DNA from: Devosia sp. SD17-2
Lineage (GTDB): Bacteria; Pseudomonadota; Alphaproteobacteria; Rhizobiales; Devosiaceae
Assembly: GCF_029201565.1 (NCBI RefSeq)
Contig: NZ_CP104002.1
Coordinates: forward strand, 1,567,001-1,631,000
Direction of reading: 5' to 3'
DNA length: 64,000 nucleotides
The notes beneath the pieces were generated by a model. That model did no database searches and was not told the origin of the DNA. It was given only the letters and a program-made list of their open reading frames with translations. Shown piece by piece: positions 1-9,700 of the stretch; the stretch's first letter is position 1, and each line of letters opens with the position of its first letter. A program made the position numbers and the translations under genes.

Positions 1-26
1 TAGCGAAATTTCAAGAGGTTATAGGC

Positions 27-377
27 ATGAATATCAAATCTGCACTCTCTATTCTCGCCCTGAGCACAAGCCTTGCATTCACCGGTTCGGTAATGGCGCA
101 GACGTCCATCAACGGTGTTGACCTCAGCGATGCCGACCTGCCTGCCGTCCAGGAACGCTGCGACCAGTTGCTGGTTGCTGACACCACTGCATCCACCAGC
201 ACTGCGACGGAAAGTTCCGAGCCTGACAGCAATGCTTCCGACGATTCGTCCGGCGCTGCTGATGCAACCATTGAGGATGCGCCGGCCGTGAACGAGATGG
301 CCAATATGACCAGCGCGATCGACCTCGATACCATTGATCTCCAGGCATGCCTGGATGCGGGTCTCGTCACCCGCTAA
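27..377 (+). CDS. Small secreted hypothetical protein
   Basis: A 116-residue protein that I do not recognise. The first 24 residues form a typical Sec signal peptide: a Lys near the N-terminus, a hydrophobic core, then a cleavage site after VMA-Q. The mature part starts with a short segment (INGVDLSDADLPAVQERC), continues as an acidic Ser/Thr/Ala/Asp-rich linker (about residues 50-85), and ends with a short predicted helix containing DLQACLDAG. The two cysteines, one each side of the linker, could form a disulfide in the periplasm. It is a single-gene unit that converges on urtE, with a shared terminator between them. The start ATG follows an AGAGG Shine-Dalgarno. Function unknown. Confidence 0.7.
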   Translation: MNIKSALSILALSTSLAFTGSVMAQTSINGVDLSDADLPAVQERCDQLLVADTTASTSTATESSEPDSNASDDSSGAADATIEDAPAVNEMANMTSAIDLDTIDLQACLDAGLVTR

Positions 378-402
378 GGCGCAGTCCATCTGTTCCTTTC
401 AG

Positions 403-430
403 GGCGCCCGGCTTGCCGGGTGCCTTTTCT
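403..430. terminator. Rho-independent terminator between the secreted protein and urtE
   Basis: GGCGCCCGG pairs with CCGGGTGCC (one G-T wobble) around a CTTG loop, followed by TTTTCTTGT on the plus strand. It ends the small secreted protein gene and lies just past the stop codon of the converging urtE, so it may serve both. Confidence 0.75.
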
Positions 431-433
431 TGT

Positions 434-1138
434 CTAGACCATCAGGTGTTGACGTATTTCGGGCCGGTCCAGATCCTGGGCAGAACCGCTATGCATGATC
501 TCGCCGCGATCCATGACGTAGATGTCGTCAGCGATCTCGCGGCAGAAATCGAGAAACTGTTCGACCAGAAGAATGGTCATGCCCTTCTCGTCGCGCAGGA
601 ATTGCAGCGCCCGGCCGATATCCTTGATGATCGAGGGCTGGATGCCTTCGGTGGGTTCATCGAGGACGAGCAGGGTGGGGCGGGTGACGAGGGCGCGGGC
701 GATGGCCAATTGCTGTTGCTGGCCACCAGAGAGATCGCCACCGCGCCGATTGAGCATGGCCTTCAAGACCGGGAAGAGCTCGAAAATGTAGTCCGGGACG
801 TTGCGGTCGGCGCGGGCAAGACCGGCAAAGCCGGTTTCGAGATTTTCGCGCACTGTCAGAAGCGGGAAGATTTCACGACCCTGGGGAACGTAGCCGAGGC
901 CCAAGCGAGCGCGTTTGTAGGGTGGCGCTTTTTTAAGCAGATCACTGCCGAAAATTACGGCACCCGAGGAGATGTGATTGATGCCGGCGATGGCGCGGAT
1001 GGTCGAGGATTTGCCAACGCCGTTGCGGCCGAGAATGGCGGTGATCCGGCCGGGGCGGCACTCGATGGAAACGCCCTTCAGCGCCTGGGCCGCGCCATAG
1101 TGGAGGTCGATGGTGTCGAGGGAGAGTGCAGCGCTCAT
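434..1138 (-). CDS. urtE: Urea ABC transporter ATP-binding protein UrtE
   Basis: This 234-residue ATPase is one of the two nucleotide-binding subunits of the high-affinity urea importer. The Walker A motif is GRNGVGKSS near residue 37, the signature is LSGGQQQQ, and the Walker B run is LLVLDEP. The length and the LivF-like sequence fit UrtE of the branched-chain amino acid type (HAAT) transporter family. Its ATG overlaps the stop codon of urtD by four bases (ATGA), so the two are probably translationally coupled. It is the last gene of a minus-strand urtABCDE operon. No urease genes follow it in this window, although urt and ure operons are often adjacent. Confidence 0.93.
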   Translation of the reverse strand: MSAALSLDTIDLHYGAAQALKGVSIECRPGRITAILGRNGVGKSSTIRAIAGINHISSGAVIFGSDLLKKAPPYKRARLGLGYVPQGREIFPLLTVRENLETGFAGLARADRNVPDYIFELFPVLKAMLNRRGGDLSGGQQQQLAIARALVTRPTLLVLDEPTEGIQPSIIKDIGRALQFLRDEKGMTILLVEQFLDFCREIADDIYVMDRGEIMHSGSAQDLDRPEIRQHLMV

Positions 1139-1893
1139 CGGCCGAGATACCTTTCGATAACAACGGGGTTGGCGCTGACCTGATCGAGGGAGCCCTCGGC
1201 CAGCACCGAGCCTTCGGCAAGGCAGATCACCCGCGAACCCAGCGCGCGCACGAAGTTCATGTCGTGCTCGACGACGACAACAGAGCGGGTCTGGGCGATG
1301 TGCTTGAGCAGTTTTGCGGTCTCTTCTGTTTCGCTGTCGGTCATGCCCGCCACCGGTTCATCGACCAGGAGGAGCTTCGGATCCTGTGCAAGCAGCATGC
1401 CAATCTCGAGCCATTGCTTCTGGCCATGGCTGAGATTGGCGGCCAGTTCGTCTTTGCGATGGGTAAGACGGACAGTGTCGAGGATCTCGGTGATGCGCGC
1501 CTCGTCCGCTGCATCGGGCGCGTAAAACAGCGTCGCGAAAATGCCGCGCGGCTTTTTCAGCGCCATTTCGAGATTGTCCCAGACCGTATGGCTTTCGAAC
1601 ACGGTGGGTTTCTGGAATTTGCGGCCGATGCCGAGATTGGCGATCCCCGCCTCGTCGAGCCGGGTGAGATCGGTGCGTCCGTCGAACAGCACTTCGCCGG
1701 CATCGGGTCGGGTCTTGCCGGTGATGATGTCCATCATCGTTGTCTTGCCAGCGCCGTTGGGGCCGATAATCGCCAGCATTTCTGCCGGCCGGACGATGAT
1801 CGAGAGGTTGTTGATGGCCTTGAACCCGTCGAAAGCGACGGAGACGCCATCAAGGTAGAGCATGGTTTGCTGAGCTTTTTGCATGGTGCTCAC
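1135..1893 (-). CDS. urtD: Urea ABC transporter ATP-binding protein UrtD
   Basis: A 252-residue LivG-like ATPase, the second nucleotide-binding subunit of the urea importer. It has Walker A GPNGAGKTT, a signature LSHGQKQW with His in place of the usual second Gly position, as is typical of UrtD, and Walker B LLLVDEP followed by VAGM. The GTG start overlaps the TGA of urtC (GTGA). An in-frame ATG three codons later is an alternative start. It acts at the cytoplasmic face of the membrane, paired with UrtE, and powers the UrtB-UrtC channel. Confidence 0.93.
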   Translation of the reverse strand: MSTMQKAQQTMLYLDGVSVAFDGFKAINNLSIIVRPAEMLAIIGPNGAGKTTMMDIITGKTRPDAGEVLFDGRTDLTRLDEAGIANLGIGRKFQKPTVFESHTVWDNLEMALKKPRGIFATLFYAPDAADEARITEILDTVRLTHRKDELAANLSHGQKQWLEIGMLLAQDPKLLLVDEPVAGMTDSETEETAKLLKHIAQTRSVVVVEHDMNFVRALGSRVICLAEGSVLAEGSLDQVSANPVVIERYLGR

Positions 1894-3095
1894 TCCGCTG
1901 GACCAGGTTGAGGGGCGGCGCCAAAGCGTGCCGGATTTTCGCCGCGTGTAATTTGGGCTGAGGCAGGAGGCGTCGGGGCGGCGGGTGTTTCGGCGCGGAC
2001 AGTGCGGCGACGGCTCGCGATCTGTTTCCAGAGCCCGACAATGCCCTTGGGCAGGAAGAGGGTGACCAAGACAAAGAGCGCGCCGAGGGCGAAGAGCCAG
2101 AATTCGGGCAGGACGGTGGTGAACCAGGATTTGCCGAGATTGACGACGATGGCGCCGATGATCGGCCCGATCAGGGTGCCGCGACCGCCGACGGCCGCCC
2201 AGATGACAACCTCGATGGAATTGCCCGGCTCGAACTCGCCGGGGTTGATGATGCCCACCTGTGGGACATAGAGCGCCCCGGCAACACCGGCCATGATAGC
2301 AGAGACGGTGAAGGCGAAAAGTTTTACATACTCAACGCGATAGCCGAGGAAGCGGGTGCGACTCTCGGCATCGCGCACGGCGACCATGACCTTGCCCAGC
2401 TTGGAATTGACGATCATTGAGCAGACCAGCACCGAGAGCGCGAGGGTAATTGCGGTTGCCGCAAACAAGGCGGCACGGGTGGTTTGGGCCTGGACCGGGG
2501 CGCCGAGGAGTTCCTTGAAGTCGGTAAGCCCGTTATTGCCGCCGAAACCCATGTCGTTGCGGAAGAAGGCGAGCAGCAGGGCGAAGGTCATCGCCTGGGT
2601 GATGATCGAGAGATAGACCCCGGTGACGCGACTGCGGAAGGCAAAGAAGCCGAAGACGAAGGCGAGGAGGCCGGGCACGAACACCACCATCGCCATGGCA
2701 AACCAGAAATTATCGAAGCCCTGCCAATACCATGGCAGTTCCTTCCAGTTGAGGAACACCATGAAGTCCGGAAGGGTCGCATTGCCATAGACGCCACGGC
2801 TGCCGATCTGGCGCATGAGATACATGCCCATGGCATAGCCGCCGAGCGCGAAGAAGGCGCCGTGGCCAAGCGAGAGAATGCCGCAATAGCCCCAGACCAG
2901 ATCGAGCGCGAGCGCCAGGATGGCGTAGCTCAGATATTTGCCGAACAGCGAGACCATGTAGGTCGGGACGTGGCCGAAATTACCCGGCGGGATAAGTAGG
3001 TTGGCCATGGGCACGAGGATTGCGACGGCAAGGAAGATGCCGATGACCCAGATGGCCTTTTTGTCGAGGGCGCGGAACAGGGCTTGGGTCAGCAT
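1890..3095 (-). CDS. urtC: Urea ABC transporter permease UrtC
   Basis: A 401-residue LivM-like inner-membrane permease that forms half of the urea channel with UrtB. Multiple hydrophobic segments cover residues 15-355, including the conserved YCGILSLGHGAFFALGGYAMG segment near residue 75 (GxLSLGH). The C-terminal 40 residues are a charged, Pro/Ala-rich cytoplasmic tail. It shares a four-base overlap with urtD downstream. It is separated from urtB by 193 bases that hold a palindromic intergenic repeat, so coordinated transcription must cross that element. Confidence 0.93.
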   Translation of the reverse strand: MLTQALFRALDKKAIWVIGIFLAVAILVPMANLLIPPGNFGHVPTYMVSLFGKYLSYAILALALDLVWGYCGILSLGHGAFFALGGYAMGMYLMRQIGSRGVYGNATLPDFMVFLNWKELPWYWQGFDNFWFAMAMVVFVPGLLAFVFGFFAFRSRVTGVYLSIITQAMTFALLLAFFRNDMGFGGNNGLTDFKELLGAPVQAQTTRAALFAATAITLALSVLVCSMIVNSKLGKVMVAVRDAESRTRFLGYRVEYVKLFAFTVSAIMAGVAGALYVPQVGIINPGEFEPGNSIEVVIWAAVGGRGTLIGPIIGAIVVNLGKSWFTTVLPEFWLFALGALFVLVTLFLPKGIVGLWKQIASRRRTVRAETPAAPTPPASAQITRGENPARFGAAPQPGPAE

Positions 3096-3116
3096 GGTCT
3101 TGTACCTTTCAGAAGC

Positions 3117-3271
3117 ACCCCCTCACCCCAACCGAATTCGGCAACGAATTCAGTGACCCTTCGGGCACCCTCTCCCTCAAGGGGAGAGGGGGGTATCGAA
3201 TTGGTGACGAGAGCCGGGCTTCCCTTCTCCCCTCGAGGGAGAAGGTGGCGCGGAGCGCCGGATGAGGGGGG
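3117..3271. repeat. Palindromic intergenic repeat between urtB and urtC
   Basis: Two strong inverted repeats sit in tandem. The first is CCCTCTCC/GGAGAGGG at 3168-3190, and the second is CCTTCTCCC/GGGAGAAGG at 3223-3245. A GGCGC/GCGCC hairpin and a GATGAGGGGG tail follow. This is the layout of the dispersed CCCTCTCCC-type intergenic repeats of rhizobial genomes. It has no coding potential and is inserted inside an operon. Confidence 0.7.
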
Positions 3272-3288
3272 CTGCAAATGTCGGATGA

Positions 3289-4887
3289 TCATTGCTCCAC
3301 CGCCCGCCCTTTGAGGGCGAAGAGGCCGCGCGGGCGGCGCTGGATGAAGAGGATGATGAGGACCAGAATGATGATCTTGCCCAGCACGGCGCCGGCATAA
3401 GGCTCGAGAAATTTGTTGGCGATACCAAGACTTAGCGCGCCCACCAGGGTGCCCCAGAGATTGCCGACACCGCCGAAGACCACGACCATGAAGCTGTCGA
3501 TGATGTAGTTCTGCCCCAGGTTTGGGGAGATGTTGTCGATCTGGGTGAGGGCGACACCGGCGAGGCCGGCGATGCCGGAGCCGAGGCCGAAAGTCATAGC
3601 GTCGACGAAGGGGGTGCGGATGCCCATGGAGGAGGCCATGCGGCGGTTCTGGGTGACGGCCCGCATCTGCAGGCCAAGGGCGGTGCGGTTGAGGACGAGC
3701 AGCAGGGTTGCGAAGACCAGTAGCGCAAAGATAACGATCCAGAACCGGCCGTAAGTGATGGAAAGTCCAAAGAAATCGACCGAGCCGGACATCCAGGTTG
3801 GGGCTATGACCATCTGGTTGGTGGGGCCGAAAATCGAGCGGACGGTCTGCTGCAGGATCAGCGACAGACCCCATGTGGCGAGGAGGGTTTCGAGGGGGCG
3901 GCCATAGAGCCAGCGGATGATGCCGCGCTCGATGCCGATGCCGATGGCGCCGGTGACGAGGAAGGCGGCGGGGAGAGCGATGAGAAGGGAATAGTCGAGC
4001 AGAAACGGGAAGTTAGTGCGGATCACCAGCTGGACGAGGAAGGTGGTGTAGGCCCCGAGCATGACCATTTCGCCGTGCGCCATGTTGATGACGCCCATGA
4101 CGCCGAAAGTGATGGCGAGGCCAATGGCAGCGAGGAGGAGAACCGAGCCTAAAGATATGCCAAACCACACATTTTGCAGCGCGTCGCGGACTGCCTTGGC
4201 CTGCTGGAGGCCGGCGAGCGCGGCGTTGATGCTGGTGGCGAGTTCGGGTGGCGCATCTTGTAGCGCGAGGGTCAAATTGGTTAGCGCATTGTTAGCATTT
4301 CCCGCAGCAATCCGCGAAATTACGGCCTGTCGGTCACTGATCGGTGCATCTTTATCCCGCAGGATTATGACGGCCCGGGCCGTCTCGAGCGTGTCGCGGA
4401 TTGCGGTGTCGGTTTCGGCCGCAATGGCCGCATCGAGAATGGGCAGATTGGCCGGATCCGGATTGGCGAGAAGCTGGGCGGCCGCGGAGCGACGCCGGGC
4501 GGGATCGTCGCTCATCAGCGTCATGCCCGAGAGCGCGGTGGCGATGTCACGGCGCAGGCCATTGTTGACGCGGATGCGCGAGAGGTCGGCGTCGGGGCCG
4601 AGTTCGATGGCGTCGCCGGTCAGCGGATCGGTAATCTGTTTGCCGGTCTGGATGACGACGCGGCCGGAGGTGTCGTCGACATAGAGATTGCCGTCGGCAA
4701 GGGCGGTGAGGGCCGGCACCACGGCGGTGTCGCCGGTGGTGGCGAGCTCGGTGACGATGGCGCCCAATTCCTTGAGGCTGGCTTCGCCCATGGCGGCGAT
4801 GGCGGTGGGAATGTCGGTCTGGGCCTGGGCGGTGGCCGGGAAGAGAAGCGACAGGGCCAGGAGCGCGAGGCGGAGGAAATTGGTCAT
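3289..4887 (-). CDS. urtB: Urea ABC transporter permease UrtB
   Basis: A 532-residue LivH-like permease of the urea importer. Unlike LivH, it has an N-terminal signal peptide (residues 1-22, ending AQAQ) and a periplasmic extension of about 210 residues, with TLMSDDPARRR and a conserved set of helical repeats. This extension is the known hallmark of UrtB. The membrane domain spans about residues 240-525, with the AITFGVMGVINMAHGEM segment conserved in the family. It ends RPRGLFALKGR, matching the usual family C-terminus. Flanking gaps to urtA (288 bases) and urtC (193 bases) are both filled with repeats. Confidence 0.94.
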   Translation of the reverse strand: MTNFLRLALLALSLLFPATAQAQTDIPTAIAAMGEASLKELGAIVTELATTGDTAVVPALTALADGNLYVDDTSGRVVIQTGKQITDPLTGDAIELGPDADLSRIRVNNGLRRDIATALSGMTLMSDDPARRRSAAAQLLANPDPANLPILDAAIAAETDTAIRDTLETARAVIILRDKDAPISDRQAVISRIAAGNANNALTNLTLALQDAPPELATSINAALAGLQQAKAVRDALQNVWFGISLGSVLLLAAIGLAITFGVMGVINMAHGEMVMLGAYTTFLVQLVIRTNFPFLLDYSLLIALPAAFLVTGAIGIGIERGIIRWLYGRPLETLLATWGLSLILQQTVRSIFGPTNQMVIAPTWMSGSVDFFGLSITYGRFWIVIFALLVFATLLLVLNRTALGLQMRAVTQNRRMASSMGIRTPFVDAMTFGLGSGIAGLAGVALTQIDNISPNLGQNYIIDSFMVVVFGGVGNLWGTLVGALSLGIANKFLEPYAGAVLGKIIILVLIILFIQRRPRGLFALKGRAVEQ

Positions 4888-4930
4888 CGCTTGGTGTCCT
4901 TGTCGGTGGTGTGCAGATCGAGTTTCAGAA

Positions 4931-5154
4931 CCCCCACCCGGCCTCCCCCTGGAGGAGGGGGAGGGGTAGATCGAGTTTGGGGAGAGTTCCGTGGTCTTAC
5001 CCGTCCCCCACCCTCATTCCTTCCCCACAAGGGGGAGGGAGGCGATGGGGCAGCGGGCGGTGGTTTGATCGCCGACTGTTGGTGGGAGAGTGCCGTGGTC
5101 GGCCCAGCGAGCCCCCACCCGGCCTCCCCCTGAAGGAGGGGGAGGGGTAGATCG
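4931..5154. repeat. Two copies of a 43-bp direct repeat between urtA and urtB
   Basis: A 43-base unit beginning CCCCCACCCGGCCTCCCCCT and ending GGGGTAGATCG occurs at 4931-4973 and again at 5112-5154, with one mismatch. Each copy is itself a C-run/G-run palindrome (CCTCCCCCT with AGGAGGGGGAGG). A related hairpin (CCCCACCCTC, ending in GGGGGAGGG) lies between them near 5005-5040. The copies look like members of a dispersed intergenic family, not a CRISPR. Confidence 0.75.
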
Positions 5155-5175
5155 CGTGTTTGGCGCGGGTGGTGG

Positions 5176-6480
5176 TTACTTGGAGGCGACGGCGGAGCCG
5201 CAGGTCTTGGTTTCGGTGTTGTAGTTGCCGCAGTTGATCGGGGCGGTCCAATCGGCTTCGAGCATGGCGCTTTCGGGCAGGAAGTCGGACCAGGCGTCGC
5301 CGGGGACGAGGTCTTCGGTTTCCCAGACCACGAAGAACTGGCCGTCGTCCTGGATTTCGCCGATCAGCACCGGCTTGGTGACGTGGTGGTTGGGGAGCAT
5401 CTTAGCGATGCCGCCGGTGAGGTTCGGGGTTTCGAGGCCGACAATGCTGTCGATCACGGCGTCGGCCTCAGTGGAGCCCGCGGCCTCCACGGCCTTGACC
5501 CAGAGGTTGAAGCCGATGAGGTGGGCTTCCATCGGGTCGTTGGTGACGCGGTCGGTCGAGCCGATGAATTTCTGCCAATCAGCGATAAAGGCTTCGTTCT
5601 CGGGCGTCTCGACGGACATGAAGTAGTTCCAGGCCGCGAGATGGCCGACCAGCGGGGTGGTGTCGAAGCCGGAGAGTTCTTCTTCGCCGACGGAGAAGGC
5701 GACGACGGGAATGTCTTCGGCCTTGATGCCCTGGTTGCCCAGCTCACGATAGAACGGCACGTTGGCGTCGCCATTGATGGTCGAGACCACGGCGGTCTTC
5801 TTGCCGGTCGAGCCGAAGGCCTTGATGTCGGAAACGATGGTCTGCCAATCGGAGTGACCGAAGGGCGTGTAGTTGATCAGGATGTCTTCCTTGGCGACGC
5901 CCTTGTCGAGCAGGTACTGCTCAAGAATCTTGTTGGTCGTCTGCGGGTAGACATAGTCGGTGCCGGCCAGCACCCAGCGTTCCACGCCTTCTTCGTCGGC
6001 GAGGTAATCAACGGCCGGGATGGCCTGCTGGTTGGGCGAGGCGCCGGTGTAGAAGACGTTGCGCTGACTCTCTTCGCCTTCGTACTGGACGGGGTAGAAG
6101 AGCAGGGAATTGAGCTCTTCAAAGACCGGAAGCACGGACTTGCGGCAGACCGAGGTCCAGCAGCCGAAGACCGCGTCGACATCATCGACTTCGATCAGCT
6201 GGCGGGCGAGTTCGGCGGCGAGCGGCCAGTCTGAGGCAATGTCGACGACGACGGTTTCAAGCTGCTTGCCGAGCACGCCGCCCTTGGCGTTCTGCTGTTC
6301 GATCAGGAACAGCATGGTGTCCTTGAGCGTCGTTTCCGAGATCGCCATGGTGCCCGAAAGCGAGTGCAGGATGCCGACCTTGATGGTGTCGTCCTGCGCG
6401 ATGGCCGGAACCATCGGCAGAGCAGTGCTGCCGGCGAGAGCGGCGGCGAGAAGAGCGCTGCGGGCGCTGAAAATGGTCAT
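5176..6480 (-). CDS. urtA: Urea ABC transporter substrate-binding protein UrtA
   Basis: A 434-residue periplasmic binding protein of the type I (Leu/Ile/Val-like) fold that delivers urea to UrtBC. It opens with a signal peptide (residues 1-28, cleavage at AIA-Q) and then the conserved TIKVGILHSLSGTMAISE start. FGCWTSVCRKSVLPVFEE and LLFYPVQYEGEE are diagnostic of the UrtA/FmdD family. The start was set at the ATG directly before the signal peptide; an upstream in-frame extension to 6558 lacks signal character. It is the first gene of urtABCDE, divergent from the permease-like kinase gene. A 235-base region holding a palindrome separates them. Confidence 0.95.
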   Translation of the reverse strand: MTIFSARSALLAAALAGSTALPMVPAIAQDDTIKVGILHSLSGTMAISETTLKDTMLFLIEQQNAKGGVLGKQLETVVVDIASDWPLAAELARQLIEVDDVDAVFGCWTSVCRKSVLPVFEELNSLLFYPVQYEGEESQRNVFYTGASPNQQAIPAVDYLADEEGVERWVLAGTDYVYPQTTNKILEQYLLDKGVAKEDILINYTPFGHSDWQTIVSDIKAFGSTGKKTAVVSTINGDANVPFYRELGNQGIKAEDIPVVAFSVGEEELSGFDTTPLVGHLAAWNYFMSVETPENEAFIADWQKFIGSTDRVTNDPMEAHLIGFNLWVKAVEAAGSTEADAVIDSIVGLETPNLTGGIAKMLPNHHVTKPVLIGEIQDDGQFFVVWETEDLVPGDAWSDFLPESAMLEADWTAPINCGNYNTETKTCGSAVASK

Positions 6481-6565
6481 GTTAGTCCCCTGAAAGTTTG
6501 TTCCCCGATGACACCAAGGGAGGCGTCTCGGGAGGAGACTGGGGCGGATGCGCCTCAAAGCCCTA

Positions 6566-6581
6566 TACGTCGATTGACGTA
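6566..6581. promoter_or_regulatory. Candidate response-regulator operator in the urtA/kinase intergenic region
   Basis: A perfect inverted repeat TACGTC-GATT-GACGTA, with a total length of 16 bases. It lies 86 bases upstream of the urtA start and 135 bases upstream of the kinase ATG. Dimeric LuxR/NarL-type regulators commonly bind short palindromes with TAC half-sites, and such a regulator is encoded at 10074-10982. The assignment is inference from position and symmetry. Confidence 0.4.
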
Positions 6582-6715
6582 ACCGCCGGGAACCCGCGGC
6601 GCGGGCAATCGCACCAAGCGCCCGAAAAACCGGGTGATTTGACGAAAAAGCGTGCTATGGATGCGCTGGTAATTTTTTGGGCAGAGAGTGTTTCTGTCTA
6701 TTAACTGGGCGAATA

Positions 6716-9700
6716 ATGGCGCGACAGCGGATCATTCCTATTCGGCGTGACTATAATCGCTGGGTCGCAAACCAGACTCTCGAGGACTATGCGCTGCGCT
6801 TTACCGCCAAATCGGCGCGGCGCTTTTCCAATGATCGCATCTCGCAAACGGCCATCGGGGCGATCTCGTTTCTGGCGCTGGAAGCCATCGGCGGGGCCAT
6901 CACGCTCTCCTATGGGACGACCAATGCGCTGATCGCGATCGTCATTGCTTCGATTGCCATCTTGCTCGTGGGCGTGCCGATTGCGCGCTATGCGACGCGG
7001 CATGGGGTGGATGTGGACCTGCTGACGCGCGGGGCGAGCTTTGGCTATATCGGCTCGACCATCACCTCGCTGATCTACGCCAGTTTCACCTTCATCCTCT
7101 TTGCCATCGAAGCCTCGATCATGGCGAGCGCGCTGCAGCTGGCCTTCGGGTTGCCGCTGTGGATCGGCTATATTGTCTCGGCGCTGGCGGTGCTCCCGCT
7201 GGTGACGCACGGCATTGCCATGATCAGCCGGTTCCAGATCGTGACCCAGCCGATCTGGATCGTGCTCAACATCCTGCCCTTCATCTTCATCGCCTTCATG
7301 GACTGGGAAAAGTTCGACCTGTGGCGGGCCTTCGGCGGGCTGGGGCAGCAAGAGGGCGCGGCCGGCAGTTTTGCCCCGTTCGAGGTGGCCAAATTCGGCG
7401 CGGCGTCGGCGGTGATCCTGGCGCTGATGACCCAGATCGGCGAGCAGGTGGACTTTCTGCGGTTTCTGCCCGCCGAGGGCGCGCCGAAATGGCGGCAGAA
7501 GATCGGCATTTTCCTCGCCGGCGCAGGCTGGGTGATCGTCGGTGCACCAAAACTGATCGCCGGGTCGTTCCTTGCCGTGCTGGCATTGTCGGTGGGCGTG
7601 GCGCCGGAGCAAGCCGCCGAGCCGGGCTATATGTATGCGGTGGCCTTTGGCTACATGATCCCGAACGAGTTCATGGCGCTGATGCTGATGGCGGTCTTCG
7701 TCGTGGTGAGCCAGCTCAAGATCAATGTGATGAACGCCTATGCGGGGTCACTGGCCTGGTCGAACTTCTTCTCGCGGCTGACCCATAGCCATCCGGGCCG
7801 GGTCGTGTGGCTCTTGTTCAACGTGGCCATTGCGCTCCTGCTGATGGAGCTTGGGATCTACCGGCTGCTGGAAGAGACGCTGGGGATCTTCTCGATCGTC
7901 GCCATGGCCTGGCTTTGCTCGATCTCGGCCGATCTCTTCGTCAACAAGCCGCTGGGCTTGGCGCCGCCGGGGATCGAATTCAAGCGCGCTCATCTCTACG
8001 ACATCAATCCGGTCGGGGTCGGCTCGATGCTGCTATCGGCGGTGATCGCGCTGGCGGCGCATTTCGGCGCTTTCGGAGAAATGGCGGCGGCGCTGGCGCC
8101 TTATATCGCGCTGGTGGTGTGCTTCGTGGCCTCGCCGGCAATCGCCTGGGCGACCAAGGGGAGGTATTATCTGGCGCGAAAGCCGCGGAAGAGCTGGGCG
8201 GCCAAGCCTTCGGTTACCTGCTCGATCTGCGAGCATCCGTTCGAGCCCGAGGACATGGCCTGGTGCCCGGCCTATGCGGCGCCGATCTGCTCGCTCTGCT
8301 GTTCGCTCGACGCGCGCTGCCACGATATGTGCAAGCCCCACGCGCATTTTCGGGCGCAGACCCATGCGGTAGCGGCGACGATCCTGCCGGCATCGGCGAT
8401 TGAAAAACTGCAGACGCGGCTGGGGCGCTATGGCGTGTCCATGGGGATCGCCATGGGTATTCTCGCTGCGATCCTGGGGCTGATCTATTATTTTGCCATC
8501 GGGGCGGCGCCGGCGACGGCAGAAGTGGTGGGCGGGACGCTGCTGGTGGTGTTCTTCGTCTTCGCGGTGGCGGCGGGGATCATGACCTGGTTCCTGGTGC
8601 TGGCGCATGACAGCCGGCTGGTGGCGGAGGAGGAGAGCTCGCGCCAGAACACGCTGCTGCTCAAGGAAATCGACGCGCATGGGCGCACCGATGCAGAGCT
8701 GCAGCGGGCCATGGAAAAGGCAGAGGCGGCCAATCAGGCCAAGTCGCGCTATGTGGTGGGGCTCAGCCATGAATTGCGCACGCCGCTCAATGCGGTGATG
8801 GGCTATGCGCAGATCCTCGAACGCGACGAGGGCGTGCCGGAGAACCGGCGCGGCTCGGTGCAGGTGATCCGACGCAGTGCAGAGCATTTGTCGGGCCTGA
8901 TCGACGGGCTGCTCGATATCTCGCGGATCGAGACGGGGCGGCTGCACGTCTATTCCAACGAGATCAACATCCACGACTTCCTCGACCAGATCGTCGACAT
9001 GTTCCGGCTGCAGGCGCGGGCCAAGGGGCTGGAGTTTCGGCATGAGCGGGCAAAGTCGCTACCGCTCTATGTGAGGACGGATGAAAAGCGCCTGCGGCAG
9101 ATCCTCGTTAACCTCTTGTCAAACGCGATAAAATTCACCAGCGCCGGACATGTCCGGTTTGAAGTTGGTTACCGGTTGCAGGTGGCGAGCTTTGTGGTCG
9201 AGGACAGTGGCAGCGGCATTCCCGCGGCGGAGCTGCCGCATGTTTTCGAGCCCTTTGTGCGCGGGGAGGCGGAGCATAACCGCTTCACGCCGGGTCTCGG
9301 GCTGGGGCTGACCATCACCAAGCTGCTCACCGAAACGCTGGGCGGGGAGATCAGCGTGTCGAGCACGGCCGGGGTGGGGACGCGGTTTCAGGCGCGGCTG
9401 ATGCTGTCCAAGGTGGAGCGGCCCGCGGCGCATCTCTCGGCGGCGCGGGAGATTGTCGGCTACAAGGGCGCGCATCGCACAATTCTGGTGGTGGACGATA
9501 ATCTCGATCATCGCGAACTCTTGCGGCAGATGCTGACGCCGCTGGGCTTTACCGTGCTGACAGCCGAGGATGGAGCGGCGTGTCTTGCGGTGCTCGATAT
9601 CGTGCGGCCGGACCTCTATTTCCTCGATATCCGCATGCCGGGGATGAGCGGCTGGGAGCTGGCAGCGGCGTTGCGAAGCCGGGCGGTGGGCGCGCCTATT

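Noticed and set aside
347..1183. Plus-strand open frame of 278 codons
   Set aside because: Antisense to urtE and the end of urtD.
4931..5154. Possible CRISPR array
   Set aside because: Only two copies of the 43-bp unit, each internally palindromic, with a 138-base interval and no cas genes.
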